From Seminibacterium arietis (GTDB lineage: Bacteria > Pseudomonadota > Gammaproteobacteria > Enterobacterales > Pasteurellaceae), in contig NZ_JBHTJN010000012.1 in NCBI RefSeq assembly GCF_042675725.1, positions 1 through 64,000 of the forward strand: a stretch of 64,000 nt of DNA, written 5' to 3'. The notes under the pieces are model-generated. The model saw only the letters and a program-made list of their open reading frames with translations. It was not told the origin of the DNA and searched no databases. This document shows, one piece after another, positions 51,351 to 59,953 of this stretch. The position numbers and the translations under genes are program-made. Every line of letters starts with the position of its first letter. Within the stretch, counting starts at the first letter, position 1.

Positions 51351-51438
51351 GATTTGATTAAATATACGAAAAGGATTAATTTCTAATTAAACAAGAACTT
51401 TTGATTGTCGTATTCTAGTTAGAAGCATAAAATACGAG

Positions 51439-51453
51439 TTGTTATCATTTTTA
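51439..51453 (+). promoter_or_regulatory. Possible Fur box upstream of hmuT
   Basis: TTGTTATCATTTTTA matches about 10 of 15 positions of the Fur core TGATAATNATTATCA. It lies 26-40 bases before the hmuT start, where iron-Fur repression would block transcription. The match is partial and the region is AT-rich. Confidence 0.4.
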
Positions 51454-51478
51454 TAAAATTTGTAGGTAATTCGAATTT

Positions 51479-52327
51479 ATGAAATTCAAAAAACTCACTT
51501 TTATTTTGACCGCACTTTTTGCTTTACTTTCTAATAGCTCCATTGCAAAAGAGAGAATAATAAGTATAGGCGGTGATGTAACAGAGATCATTTATGCATT
51601 AAATGCTGAACAAGATTTAGTTGGTCGAGACAGTACAAGTTTAATTCCAGAACAAGTTAAAAAATTGCCCGATATTGGTTATATGAGACAATTAAATACA
51701 GAAGGAATTTTAGCCCTAAAACCAACAAAAGTTATTACAACTTCTGTAGCACAGCCTTCAATTGTTTTAGAACAGTTGAAAGCCGCTGGAGTCACAGTAG
51801 AACAAGTTCCATTACAATATACGACAGAAAGCGTAGTGACAAAAATTAAACGAATTGGCGAAATTGTAGGTAAAACCAAACAAGCTAATATATTGACAGA
51901 AGAGTTTACTAATAAAATTAATGCTATAGAAAAAACACCTCTTGATGTAAAAATTATGTTTATTTTAAATCGATCAGGATCTACTCAAATGGTTGCTGGA
52001 GCTGGAACTGTTGCTGATACAGCTATTCGACTTATTGGAGCAAAAAATGCTGTGGGAAATGTTGCTCGTTTTTCCCCAGTATCTCAAGAAGGCGTGATAG
52101 CTGCTAACCCTGATTTAATTGTAATAACTAATTTAACTTTAAAAAGTTTGGGCAATATTGATAATGTTTGGAATTTACCTGGAATGGCTATGACCAATGC
52201 GGGGCAACAAAAAGCAGTTTTAGTGGTTGATGATATTGCATTTTTAGCTTTTGGACTAAGCATTCCAAATGAACTTCAAAAAATTCGTCAAGCTGCTGAA
52301 CAAGTCAATAAAAGTGCGGTGAAATAA
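51479..52327 (+). CDS. hmuT: Heme ABC transporter, periplasmic binding protein HmuT
   Basis: A 282-residue class III binding protein with a cleavable signal peptide (to about 23, SNSSIA-K). Conserved parts are RIISIGGDVTEIIYALNAEQ and DIGYMRQLNTEGILALKPTK; Tyr in IGYMRQ is the likely heme ligand, as in ShuT/PhuT. The middle segment QMVAGAGTVADTAIRLIGAK is typical. It starts the heme operon; its stop overlaps the hmuU start by one base. Uptake signals lie at both ends of the gene (51509, 52312). Confidence 0.92.
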   Translation: MKFKKLTFILTALFALLSNSSIAKERIISIGGDVTEIIYALNAEQDLVGRDSTSLIPEQVKKLPDIGYMRQLNTEGILALKPTKVITTSVAQPSIVLEQLKAAGVTVEQVPLQYTTESVVTKIKRIGEIVGKTKQANILTEEFTNKINAIEKTPLDVKIMFILNRSGSTQMVAGAGTVADTAIRLIGAKNAVGNVARFSPVSQEGVIAANPDLIVITNLTLKSLGNIDNVWNLPGMAMTNAGQQKAVLVVDDIAFLAFGLSIPNELQKIRQAAEQVNKSAVK

Positions 52328-53316
52328 TGAGAAAATCCTATTATCTCATTCTGCTTTTAATTTTTTTGTTACTCACTTTATTGATTACTTCTAATATTGG
52401 TGCCGTTTCTTTGACATGGCAAGATTTATGGCATACCGATATAAATAGTAGTCAATGGCAAATTTGGTTGCATATTCGTTTGCCTCGCCTATTTTTAGCA
52501 TTAATTGTTGGACTCGCTTTAGCTGTATCTGGCACCCTATTTCAAGGTTTATTTCATAATCCAATGGCAGATCCTTCATTAATTGGCGTTAATAGTGGAG
52601 CGTCTTTAGCTGTGGGATTATCTATTATTTTACCTAGCATATTACCTTCGCAATTTACTTTGTACAGTACAATGGTTTCCGCCTTTATTGGTAGCCTTAC
52701 AGTATCTGCTTTAATCTATGGGCTGAGTTACCGATCATATGGTTCCATAAACAAATTGCTACTGTCTGGAATTGCTGTCAATGCTTTGTGCTTTGCTACA
52801 GTAGGAATACTAACCTACATCAGTAATGATCAACAACTTCGTCAATTTAGTTTATGGACAATGGGAAGTCTCGGACAAGCACAATGGGAACCCTTGTTAA
52901 TAGCCACAATATTGATTTTACCTACCGCACTTTACACCTTTACATTAGCGAATAAATTAAATTTATTACAACTTGGAGATGAAGAAGCTCATTATTTAGG
53001 AGTAAATGTACTTAAATTAAAAAAACAATTAATAGTGCTTGGTGCGTTATTGGTGGGATCTGCCGTGGCAGTCAGTGGTGTAATTGGATTCATTGGTCTT
53101 GTTATTCCTCATTTAGTAAGATTTAAATTGGGAGCTGATCATCGCTGGGTTTTACCTGCTTCTGCATTATGTGGAGCAACTTTATTGATTATTGCAGATA
53201 CACTAGCACGAACAGTCGTTAGTCCAGCAGAATTACCTGTAGGCATGCTAACCAGCTTTATTGGTGCACCTTATTTTTTATGGTTAGTAATAAATTCTTC
53301 TGAAGGAAAACAATAA
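52327..53316 (+). CDS. hmuU: Heme ABC transporter permease HmuU
   Basis: A 329-residue FecCD-type permease with about ten helices. It has the family's LRLPRLFLALIVGLALAVSG-like segment (HIRLPRLFLALIVGLALAVSG), NPMADPSLIGVNSGASLAVG, and the ATPase-coupling loop VIGFIGLVIPHLVRFKLGAD. It imports heme from HmuT through the inner membrane. It overlaps both neighbours by one base, indicating tight coupling. Confidence 0.95.
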   Translation: MRKSYYLILLLIFLLLTLLITSNIGAVSLTWQDLWHTDINSSQWQIWLHIRLPRLFLALIVGLALAVSGTLFQGLFHNPMADPSLIGVNSGASLAVGLSIILPSILPSQFTLYSTMVSAFIGSLTVSALIYGLSYRSYGSINKLLLSGIAVNALCFATVGILTYISNDQQLRQFSLWTMGSLGQAQWEPLLIATILILPTALYTFTLANKLNLLQLGDEEAHYLGVNVLKLKKQLIVLGALLVGSAVAVSGVIGFIGLVIPHLVRFKLGADHRWVLPASALCGATLLIIADTLARTVVSPAELPVGMLTSFIGAPYFLWLVINSSEGKQ

Positions 53317-54101
53317 TGGACTATCAATTTCCACTGATTGTAGAAAATGTCACCTTAACTTTGTCGGGAAAAACTTTACTTAATAATATTAATTTTGCTT
53401 TACCAAAAGGAAAAATTACAGCACTTATTGGACCAAATGGTGCAGGAAAATCCAGTTTAATCAAGGTGTTATCTGGTTACCTAAAACCACAAAAAGGGCA
53501 ATGTGTATTTCATGCCAAACCTTTATTAGATTTTTCTACTTTAGAACTAGCAAAATGGCGAGCAGTGATGCGTCAAAATAACCAAATTAATTTTGCGTTT
53601 TCTGTAGAAGAAGTTATTCGTATGGGAGCTTATCATCGCTGTAAAAAAGAGATTGCAATTCATTTAGAAGAAGTTATCAAATTGACTGATTGTGAATCTC
53701 TTCGACGCAAATTTTATCATCAACTTTCTGGTGGAGAACAACAACGTACTCAATTAGCACGGGTATTATTACAGCTGTGGAGTGAAAATATGAGCGGAAA
53801 AATTTTATTTTTAGATGAACCTACATCTGCTCTTGATCTCTATCACCAGCAACATTGTTTACGTTTACTAACCGCACTTTGTCGTGAAAAAAATTTAACA
53901 GTTTGTACTGTACTACATGATCTCAATCTAGTTTCTTTGTATGCAGATCAATTAATATTACTGGCACAAAATAAAGTTCAAGTGAAAGGAAATGCAAACG
54001 AAGTCATTACTGAAAATAATATTCACCAATGGTATAACGCTGAGATAATTACATTACCTCACCTTATGACTAAAACCCCTCAGTTACTATTTAAAAAATA
54101 A
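53316..54101 (+). CDS. hmuV: Heme ABC transporter ATPase HmuV
   Basis: A 261-residue ABC ATPase. Walker A is GPNGAGKS (about 38-45), signature LSGGEQQR, Walker B ILFLDEPTSALDLYHQQ, and H-loop TVLHDLNLV. It powers the HmuTUV heme importer and follows hmuU with a one-base overlap. The gene starts ATGGACTATC immediately after the hmuU stop. Confidence 0.95.
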   Translation: MDYQFPLIVENVTLTLSGKTLLNNINFALPKGKITALIGPNGAGKSSLIKVLSGYLKPQKGQCVFHAKPLLDFSTLELAKWRAVMRQNNQINFAFSVEEVIRMGAYHRCKKEIAIHLEEVIKLTDCESLRRKFYHQLSGGEQQRTQLARVLLQLWSENMSGKILFLDEPTSALDLYHQQHCLRLLTALCREKNLTVCTVLHDLNLVSLYADQLILLAQNKVQVKGNANEVITENNIHQWYNAEIITLPHLMTKTPQLLFKK

Positions 54102-54132
54102 ACGACAATATAATAAATTACTTGAGATTTTT

Positions 54133-55011
54133 ATGAAACCATTTAGAATTACCTTTCTGCTTAAAAATAAAAATAATTATCAAATGTTTATATGGTTTAA
54201 AAGAAGTATTTTCTTATTTGTTTTATTAATATCACTCGTAGCATGCTCATCATTAAATTTGCAAACTGAGCAACTTGGTTATGCGATAGATCTACGTTCA
54301 GGAGAAAAACTGACAGCTACTGAGTTAGCACATCGTTTAGCTACACAAAAGCGAGTGTTACTCGGTGAATTACATGATAGTCCTCGCCATCATCAAGCAC
54401 AACATTGGTTATTAAAACAATTTATATCAAAACGTCCTCAAGGAAGTTTGGCACTTGAAATGCTAGCTGTGAATCAACAACCTCTAATAGATAGAATTTA
54501 TGCAAAAAGTGCGGTGAAAAAATCCGAAATTTATGACTTGTTACAGTGGAAAAAGTCTTGGAATTGGGATTTTTATGGTGACATCGTTTATCACGCTTTT
54601 AACACGCCTTATAGCCTTGTGGCAACCAATTTAACTAATGATGAAGTACAAACTATTCTACGAGGTGCTGTGCCGCTAAAAGGTTATGTTTCAACGACAC
54701 CAGAAGTAAAAAAACAAATTGCTGACTTGATTGCTAACCACCATTGTGCCGATTGTATAGATGTTAAATACTTACAAGCAATGGTTGAAGTTCAACAGTT
54801 TCGTGACCGGCGTATGGCAGAAAAAATCTTGCAAGCATCTACACCCGCACTTTTAATAGCTGGCAATCACCATGTAAATCGTGCTTTTGGTGTTCCCTTA
54901 CATTTATTTGACTTATCTCAACAAGAGACAGCAACTGTTGTTATAGTTACTGACTCTGTTGCTGATTTTACTCAACGAAATGCTGATTACCTTTGGATTA
55001 TTCAGGAATAA
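54133..55011 (+). CDS. ChaN family heme-associated lipoprotein
   Basis: A 292-residue lipoprotein of the ChaN/DUF399 family. The signal has a long N-region; the lipobox ISLVAC places the lipid on Cys38 (or Cys21 if translation starts at ATG 54184). The domain shows RVLLGELHDSPRHHQAQHWL and LALEMLAVNQQ, with a late GNHHVNRAFGVPLHL; the histidines suit heme binding, as shown for ChaN in Campylobacter. It lies between hmuV and exbB, so it probably helps present heme at the envelope. The first ATG is taken because TGAGA precedes it. Confidence 0.85.
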   Translation: MKPFRITFLLKNKNNYQMFIWFKRSIFLFVLLISLVACSSLNLQTEQLGYAIDLRSGEKLTATELAHRLATQKRVLLGELHDSPRHHQAQHWLLKQFISKRPQGSLALEMLAVNQQPLIDRIYAKSAVKKSEIYDLLQWKKSWNWDFYGDIVYHAFNTPYSLVATNLTNDEVQTILRGAVPLKGYVSTTPEVKKQIADLIANHHCADCIDVKYLQAMVEVQQFRDRRMAEKILQASTPALLIAGNHHVNRAFGVPLHLFDLSQQETATVVIVTDSVADFTQRNADYLWIIQE

Positions 55012-55013
55012 TT

Positions 55014-55757
55014 ATGTTATATCGAATTGTATTTTTTACCCTTTGTATTTTATTTTCTCAAATTGGTTTTGCTAATGAAGTGGTTAATGCTCAATTACCC
55101 ATTGACTTATCACCACAGTCCTTATACCAAAATGCTCATGTTATAGTAAAAGCAGTAGTAATTTTATTGCTTTTATGCTCCATAATAACTTGGGCAATAT
55201 TCTTATTAAAACTTTATCAGCTTTTTATCGGAATTAAAGCGATAAAAAAAGATCGTGTTATTTTATCCAACTATAATTCTTTTGATAAATTAACCGCAAA
55301 TAAAGATCTCAACTTTAAAGTTGCAAATCTATTTATAAATGAAATGAATCAAGAAATTATTCATTCACAATCTTATTTTGACGAAGACATAAAAGCTCGA
55401 ATTAGTTATCGCTTAGAACGTCAAATTAAACAGTTAACAATGCGGATGAAACAAGGAATCAGTATACTGGCTACTATTGGTTCAGTTTCTCCTTTTATTG
55501 GCTTATTTGGTACGGTATGGGGCATAATGAATAGTTTTATTGGCATTGCTCAAACTAGAACAACCGACTTATATGCAGTAGCTCCAGGTATAGCAGAAGC
55601 CTTATTTGCAACTGCACTTGGATTAGTTGCAGCCATTCCAGCTGTAGTAATTTATAATATTTTTGTGCGAGTTATCCAACATTATAGTGAGCAATTAAAT
55701 TCCATTACTGCATTACTACAACTAGCATTGCGACGTGATATTTCTTTAAAAAATTAG
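55014..55757 (+). CDS. exbB: TonB-system energiser ExbB
   Basis: A 247-residue MotA/TolQ/ExbB proton-channel protein. Start is ATG 55014 (CAGGA upstream); an earlier in-frame start overlaps the ChaN gene. It has an N-terminal signal-like helix, a periplasmic stretch, then three helices; conserved LATIGSVSPFIGLFGTVWGIMNSF and AEALFATALGLVAAIPAVVIYN. With ExbD and TonB it drives outer-membrane heme receptors. No receptor gene is in this window. Confidence 0.94.
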   Translation: MLYRIVFFTLCILFSQIGFANEVVNAQLPIDLSPQSLYQNAHVIVKAVVILLLLCSIITWAIFLLKLYQLFIGIKAIKKDRVILSNYNSFDKLTANKDLNFKVANLFINEMNQEIIHSQSYFDEDIKARISYRLERQIKQLTMRMKQGISILATIGSVSPFIGLFGTVWGIMNSFIGIAQTRTTDLYAVAPGIAEALFATALGLVAAIPAVVIYNIFVRVIQHYSEQLNSITALLQLALRRDISLKN

Positions 55758-55766
55758 GATACTAAT

Positions 55767-56195
55767 ATGATGAATTTGGATAGTAAAGACGAGCAACAAG
55801 AAGAAATTAGTGAAATTAATGTTACACCTTTTATCGATGTAATGTTAGTATTACTAATTATTTTCATGGTTACAATTCCTTTAGCTACCGTCAATATCCC
55901 ATTGAATTTACCAGCAATTTCTGAAGAAAAACAGGAAAATACTGGCACACCAGTAATATTGAGTTTAGATGCACAAAAACAACTATTTTTAGGAAACGAT
56001 CAAATATCCTTTGAGGATTTAGTAGAAAAAATAGATATTGCAACTCAAAAAAACAAAGACATAGTAATTTTTTTTAGAATAGATAACTCAGTACAGTATG
56101 AAGAAATGATGCGAATTATGAATTTATTACGTGGAGCAGGGTACTTGAAAATTGGACTTGTTGGATTAGATCAGGCAACAGATTATGCGAAATAA
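55767..56195 (+). CDS. exbD: TonB-system protein ExbD
   Basis: A 142-residue ExbD/TolR protein with one N-terminal helix (about 20-42). The proton-carrying aspartate sits in EINVTPFIDVMLVLLIIFMV. The C-terminal part is periplasmic. It follows exbB by 9 bases and overlaps tonB by 11. Met1 and Met2 are both possible starts. Confidence 0.95.
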   Translation: MMNLDSKDEQQEEISEINVTPFIDVMLVLLIIFMVTIPLATVNIPLNLPAISEEKQENTGTPVILSLDAQKQLFLGNDQISFEDLVEKIDIATQKNKDIVIFFRIDNSVQYEEMMRIMNLLRGAGYLKIGLVGLDQATDYAK

Positions 56196-57045
56196 TCCTT
56201 TATTTTCAAATTTAGGCTCTAAATGGCTAGTATCTATTATTCTTTCTTCTTTATTACATGGTGCAATATTCTATTATTTCTTTTTTAAAAAAGAAATAAA
56301 GCCAGCACCTTTAGTAGCTTCAGCTGTTATAGTGGAGTTTTCTAATCCTCCCCAATCCATCAGTATTATTCATGATTTACCTATAGGTCCTCTACAAAAT
56401 ATAGCTGTAGCACAAATGATAGAATCTTCCGCTCCAACACGAGAACAAAAAATGGAAGACTTACCTACAGTAGAACAGGAATCGCCACAAGATGTTACAC
56501 CTGAAATTATTGTAGAAAAAAAAGAAACTAAGAAAAAACAAAATAAAAAGACTCTGAAACAGGACAATATAGTAAAAAAACTAAATCATCCAAATAAAGT
56601 AAAGAAAAAAGCGTTACAAAATAAATCTTCACCAATTACTCAGGCGGGTTCAAGTGGAGCAGAAACAGCTACAGCACCTCCTACTGGAAACAGTGATAAA
56701 ATTGCTGCAGAATTTAATAGTAGTGGTAATAGCAATGATATTTTAGCTAATTGGCGAGGGCTTATAAAATCTCGTCTAGAGCGGAGTCTTAAATATCCTG
56801 AACAGGCATTGCGTAAACGATGGAAGGGTAAACCAAAAATTAGAATTTTAATTGATCGAGAAGGTAAAGTTATTTCTGTGGAAATTGATCGCTCTAGTGG
56901 TAAACGAGAATTTGATATAGAAGCTGTCAATAATGCTAAAAGATCATCTCCATTACCCAAACCGCCAGCGGAATTGATTAAAGATAAATCTACATTATCA
57001 TTAACTGTTCCAATTAGCTTTGACTATGAAAAGCATAGGCTATAA
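56185..57045 (+). CDS. tonB: TonB energy-transducing protein
   Basis: A 286-residue TonB. The N-terminal anchor has the S-x3-H motif (SSLLHGAIFYYFF, near residues 22-34). The linker (about 75-150) is rich in Lys and Glu (EKKETKKKQNKKTLKQ) rather than the X-Pro repeats of E. coli TonB. The C-terminal domain reads YPEQALRKRWKGKPKIRILI and ends LTVPISFDY. It overlaps exbD. It energises TonB-dependent receptors for heme or iron. Confidence 0.93.
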   Translation: MRNNPLFSNLGSKWLVSIILSSLLHGAIFYYFFFKKEIKPAPLVASAVIVEFSNPPQSISIIHDLPIGPLQNIAVAQMIESSAPTREQKMEDLPTVEQESPQDVTPEIIVEKKETKKKQNKKTLKQDNIVKKLNHPNKVKKKALQNKSSPITQAGSSGAETATAPPTGNSDKIAAEFNSSGNSNDILANWRGLIKSRLERSLKYPEQALRKRWKGKPKIRILIDREGKVISVEIDRSSGKREFDIEAVNNAKRSSPLPKPPAELIKDKSTLSLTVPISFDYEKHRL

Positions 57046-57132
57046 CAACAAAAATAATACACAATAATAGTTTATAATTGCTAAATCTAATTCAAAATAG
57101 CTATTTATTTAAATTTTATTTAAGGAGCTTAA

Positions 57133-57627
57133 GTGTCATCATTAAAACAGCAAGTTGCCGATTATTTATCAAAAAATCCTAATGCAATGACTCTTGAAAT
57201 AGCTATGCATTTACAGCATCCTGAAGGGGCTGTTTTATGTGCATTGCCAGATTCATTTGTTCGCATTTTTTCAGCCCAAAGAGCGGAAGAAATTCTAACA
57301 GAAATCAGTCAATGGGGAATGTTTACTACGATTATTGAGAAAGAAGGGTGCATCTTTGAAATTAAAGATCGCTTTCCAATGGGTATTTTAGCAAGAGGAT
57401 ATTACAATTTAAATATACAGGACAGAGATAGTACTTTTCATGGACATCTTAAACTAGATAATATCGCTAAAATTGCATTCGTCAGCTTACCATTTCGTGG
57501 TAAACAAAGCTATAACATCGCTTTTATCGCTCATAATGGGCAAACTATTTTTAAAGTTTATCTCGGTAGAGATGAAAATAATGAACTTTTCCCCGACCAA
57601 GTGGATAAATTCAACGCATTTCAATAA
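57133..57627 (+). CDS. hutX: Intracellular heme utilisation protein HutX (GTG start)
   Basis: A 164-residue HutX/ChuX-like cytoplasmic heme carrier. Start is GTG 57133, with AAGGAG 5 bases upstream. The family blocks are ALPDSFVRIFSAQRAEEILT and NLNIQDRDSTFHGHLKLDNI, followed by KIAFVSLPFRGKQSYNIAFI. In Vibrio HutX passes heme to HutZ; the next gene here is hutZ. Confidence 0.9.
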   Translation: MSSLKQQVADYLSKNPNAMTLEIAMHLQHPEGAVLCALPDSFVRIFSAQRAEEILTEISQWGMFTTIIEKEGCIFEIKDRFPMGILARGYYNLNIQDRDSTFHGHLKLDNIAKIAFVSLPFRGKQSYNIAFIAHNGQTIFKVYLGRDENNELFPDQVDKFNAFQ

Positions 57628-57642
57628 CTAAAGGAGTAAATA

Positions 57643-58167
57643 ATGACAACAAATCGTCAAGAGGTTTTACAAAATCGTTTAGGACCTGAAATTCAGGAAA
57701 TGAAACAACAATGCAAAACATTACAATTAGCAACTGTTGATGCTAAAGGCAATCCAAATGTTAGTTATGCTCCTTTTATTATTAATAATGGTGAATATCA
57801 AGTTTTGATTTCAACTATTGCACGTCATGCTCGCAATTTACAAGAAGTGCCAAAAGTATCGTTAATGCTAATTGATGATGAAAGTAAAACGCGTGAGATT
57901 TTTGCTCGTCGTCGTTTAACTTTTAATGCTACTTCCAGAATGGTTGAACGGCATAGCGAGGAATGGAATGAGGCAGTAGAAGCATTAAAAGCTCGTCATG
58001 GTGAACTAGTTGATGAACTTTCCCAATTGCAAGATTTTAATTTGTTTTGTTTTAAACCAAGTCATGGATTATTTGTAAAAGGTTTTGGTAAAGCCTTTCA
58101 AGTATCTGCTGATGATTTAGTAAATTTTGTTCATTTAGACATTGGACATATTAAAGAAGGCGAATAG
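57643..58167 (+). CDS. hutZ: Heme-degrading protein HutZ
   Basis: A 174-residue FMN-binding split-barrel protein of the HugZ/HutZ family. It has TLQLATVDAKGNPNVSYAPF, TIARHARNLQEVPKVSLMLI and the C-terminal GLFVKGFGKAFQVSADDL with HLDIGH; the last histidines are near the heme-ligand region in HutZ. It lies 15 bases after hutX and ends the operon. It would open heme to release iron. Confidence 0.9.
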   Translation: MTTNRQEVLQNRLGPEIQEMKQQCKTLQLATVDAKGNPNVSYAPFIINNGEYQVLISTIARHARNLQEVPKVSLMLIDDESKTREIFARRRLTFNATSRMVERHSEEWNEAVEALKARHGELVDELSQLQDFNLFCFKPSHGLFVKGFGKAFQVSADDLVNFVHLDIGHIKEGE

Positions 58168-58182
58168 AAAACAATCTAACTA

Positions 58183-58225
58183 ACCGCACTTTAATTTATT
58201 ATTGGTAAATATGTAAAAGTGCGGT
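58183..58225. terminator. Terminator of the heme operon (inverted uptake signals)
   Basis: ACCGCACTTT (58183-58192) pairs with AAAGTGCGGT (58216-58225), followed by GTCTTTATTT. It is 16 bases after hutZ. Confidence 0.75.
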
Positions 58226-58351
58226 GTCTTTATTTGTAGTTTTAATAAAATCTATTATGCAATGATTCCAGTTTTGAGTTATTGAGATAAATCCAAGTTT
58301 ATATTGTTAAGTGATTGATTAATTTTACTTTCTAAATTTTATAACTATGCA

Positions 58352-58492
58352 TTTTTTGGTATTGAGAGTCTAGTTTTTTAATCTTGTAATAATTGGCTAA
58401 AAGTAAAAAATAAGCTGGACATCTTTGCTGACATCATATTTATTGATACTAGCTCTATTGTAATTTAGCAACTTTTTAAGTTGCTCTTTTTT
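58352..58492 (+). ncRNA. Candidate small RNA
   Basis: TTGATT and TATAAC (58340-58345) are 18 bases apart. About 140 bases downstream is an intrinsic terminator: AGCAACT (58467-58473) pairs with AGTTGCT (58479-58485), then CTTTTTTG. No coding frame fills the interval. The call rests only on promoter-plus-terminator logic. Confidence 0.3.
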
Positions 58493-58613
58493 GCTCTTCT
58501 TTCTCTGAATGTTTAACTAAAAAAATTTTCTCACAACCAAATTTTTCAAGTTCTGTTATTTGATCATTTAAGTATTGTTTTAGTTTACTAAAACTATCGT
58601 ATTCTACTAACAC
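58476..58613 (-). CDS. Short ORF or gene remnant of unknown origin
   Basis: A 45-codon frame starting at GTG 58613. It encodes LVEYDSFSKLKQYLNDQITE followed by LEKFGCEKIFLVKHS and ends RAT. The composition is protein-like, with a regular helix then a strand. The segment ELEKFGCEKIF loosely resembles the early part of serine recombinases, but too little remains to assign it. It overlaps the terminator-like hairpin. It may be a decayed gene. Confidence 0.3.
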   Translation of the reverse strand: MLVEYDSFSKLKQYLNDQITELEKFGCEKIFLVKHSEKEEQKRAT

Positions 58614-58847
58614 CTCAATTAATTACTTTGTTTGAAAGCTAAAGTTTTTAATAGTTTTAGTCTAACATAATCAAAAACTTATAATTTATGATTAAATATT
58701 AATCACAATAATTTAGGCTATTTTCATATATGCCAACCTCTAATTAGATGATTTTTTTATTTAATACATTTTATAAAAAAATATTTCTAATGATTACAAA
58801 CCCAAAAATGAATAAAAACAACCAATAAGATTAAAAAAAATCATTTA

Positions 58848-58890
58848 TATGATCTATATCACGGTTTCTTGTTATATTTTAAAATATAAT
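58848..58890 (+). promoter_or_regulatory. Class II CRP-dependent promoter of the sugar-acid cluster
   Basis: TATGATCTATATCACG (58848-58863) matches 13 of 16 positions of the CRP consensus. TATAAT (58885-58890) follows, giving a start near 58897 with the CRP centre at about -41.5, the class II position. A perfect palindrome TTATATTTTAAAATATAA (58872-58889) covers the region between and the -10, and could be the operator of the DeoR-type repressor encoded downstream. Confidence 0.65.
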
Positions 58891-58944
58891 TATCAATAAA
58901 AATCATGATGATTAAATTTAACTATAAAAATATAAGGGGTATAT

Positions 58945-59943
58945 ATGAAGCCAATTTTAGGAATAACAATGGGAGATCCTACGGGTATAGGATCTGAAAT
59001 TATAGTTAAAGCATTAGAAAATAATCATATTTACTCAATATCACATCCAATTGTTATTGGAGATGAAAAAATTCTACAACGAGCATTAAAAATAACAAAC
59101 TCTTCTCTAAAATTAAAAACAATACAACAAGATGAAGATTTCCTTGGAAAATTTGGAGAAATCAACGTATTGAATTTAACTAATCTTCCTGCTGATTTAC
59201 CTTTTGCACATATTGATCCTAGAGCAGGAAAAGCAGCTTATGATTACATTGAAAAAGCAGTTAAACTGGCATTAGAACAAAAAATTCATGCCATAGTTAC
59301 TGCTCCTATAAATAAAGAAGCATTACATATTGCAGGAAAAAATTTTCCTGGACACACTGAAATCTTGGCAACATTAAGTAACACTATCAATTATTCAATG
59401 ATGCTAATTAGTAAAAAATTAAATGTTATACATGCAACTACTCATGTTTCTTTACGCAAAGCATGCGAATTAATAAAAAAAGAACGAATATTTAATGTAA
59501 TTAAACTAGCTGATGAGTATACGAAAATGATAGGTATTACTAATCCTCGCATTGCTGTAGCTGGTCTTAACCCTCACGCAAGTGAAAATGGGCTATTTGG
59601 TAAAGAAGAACAAGAAGAGATTTTACCCGCAATAACGCAAGCGAAACATTTAGGAATAAACGTATTTGGACCAATTCCTCCAGATACAGTTTTTCACCGT
59701 GCAGCAAATTTAAATGAATTTGATATTGTAGTTGTAATGTACCACGACCAAGGTCACATTCCAATCAAATTACTTGGATTTGAAACTGGTGTAAATGTAA
59801 CGGCAGGATTACCTTTTATTCGCACATCTGTGGATCACGGTACAGCTTTTCCTATTGCTGGTCAAGGTATTGCAGATTGTCGGAGTATGGAAGAATCCTT
59901 ACATTTAGCAGCTAAAATGGCAAATATTAAATATACAAAATAA
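58945..59943 (+). CDS. pdxA2: PdxA2-like 4-phospho-D-threonate (D-erythronate) dehydrogenase
   Basis: A 332-residue PdxA-family oxidoreductase. It begins MKPILGITMGDPTGIGSEII. Metal-binding histidines are in FPGHTEILA, NPHASENGLFG and MYHDQGHIPIKL. PdxA2 proteins oxidise 4-phospho-threonate or -erythronate, which then decarboxylates to dihydroxyacetone phosphate. I prefer this to a vitamin B6 role because a four-carbon acid sugar kinase and a sugar-acid permease follow directly. Ribosome site AAGGGG. The canonical pdxA partner genes are absent. Confidence 0.88.
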   Translation: MKPILGITMGDPTGIGSEIIVKALENNHIYSISHPIVIGDEKILQRALKITNSSLKLKTIQQDEDFLGKFGEINVLNLTNLPADLPFAHIDPRAGKAAYDYIEKAVKLALEQKIHAIVTAPINKEALHIAGKNFPGHTEILATLSNTINYSMMLISKKLNVIHATTHVSLRKACELIKKERIFNVIKLADEYTKMIGITNPRIAVAGLNPHASENGLFGKEEQEEILPAITQAKHLGINVFGPIPPDTVFHRAANLNEFDIVVVMYHDQGHIPIKLLGFETGVNVTAGLPFIRTSVDHGTAFPIAGQGIADCRSMEESLHLAAKMANIKYTK

Positions 59944-59953
59944 GGAGTCGAAC

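Larger units (their letters stand above)
58226..58944. other. 719-base non-coding gap between hutZ and the sugar-acid cluster
   Basis: AT-rich DNA with few coding signals. It holds a plus-strand terminator-like hairpin with no gene before it (58467-58492), a short minus-strand ORF (58476-58613), and the CRP-dependent promoter near its right end (58848-58890). Nothing else is clear. Confidence 0.6.
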
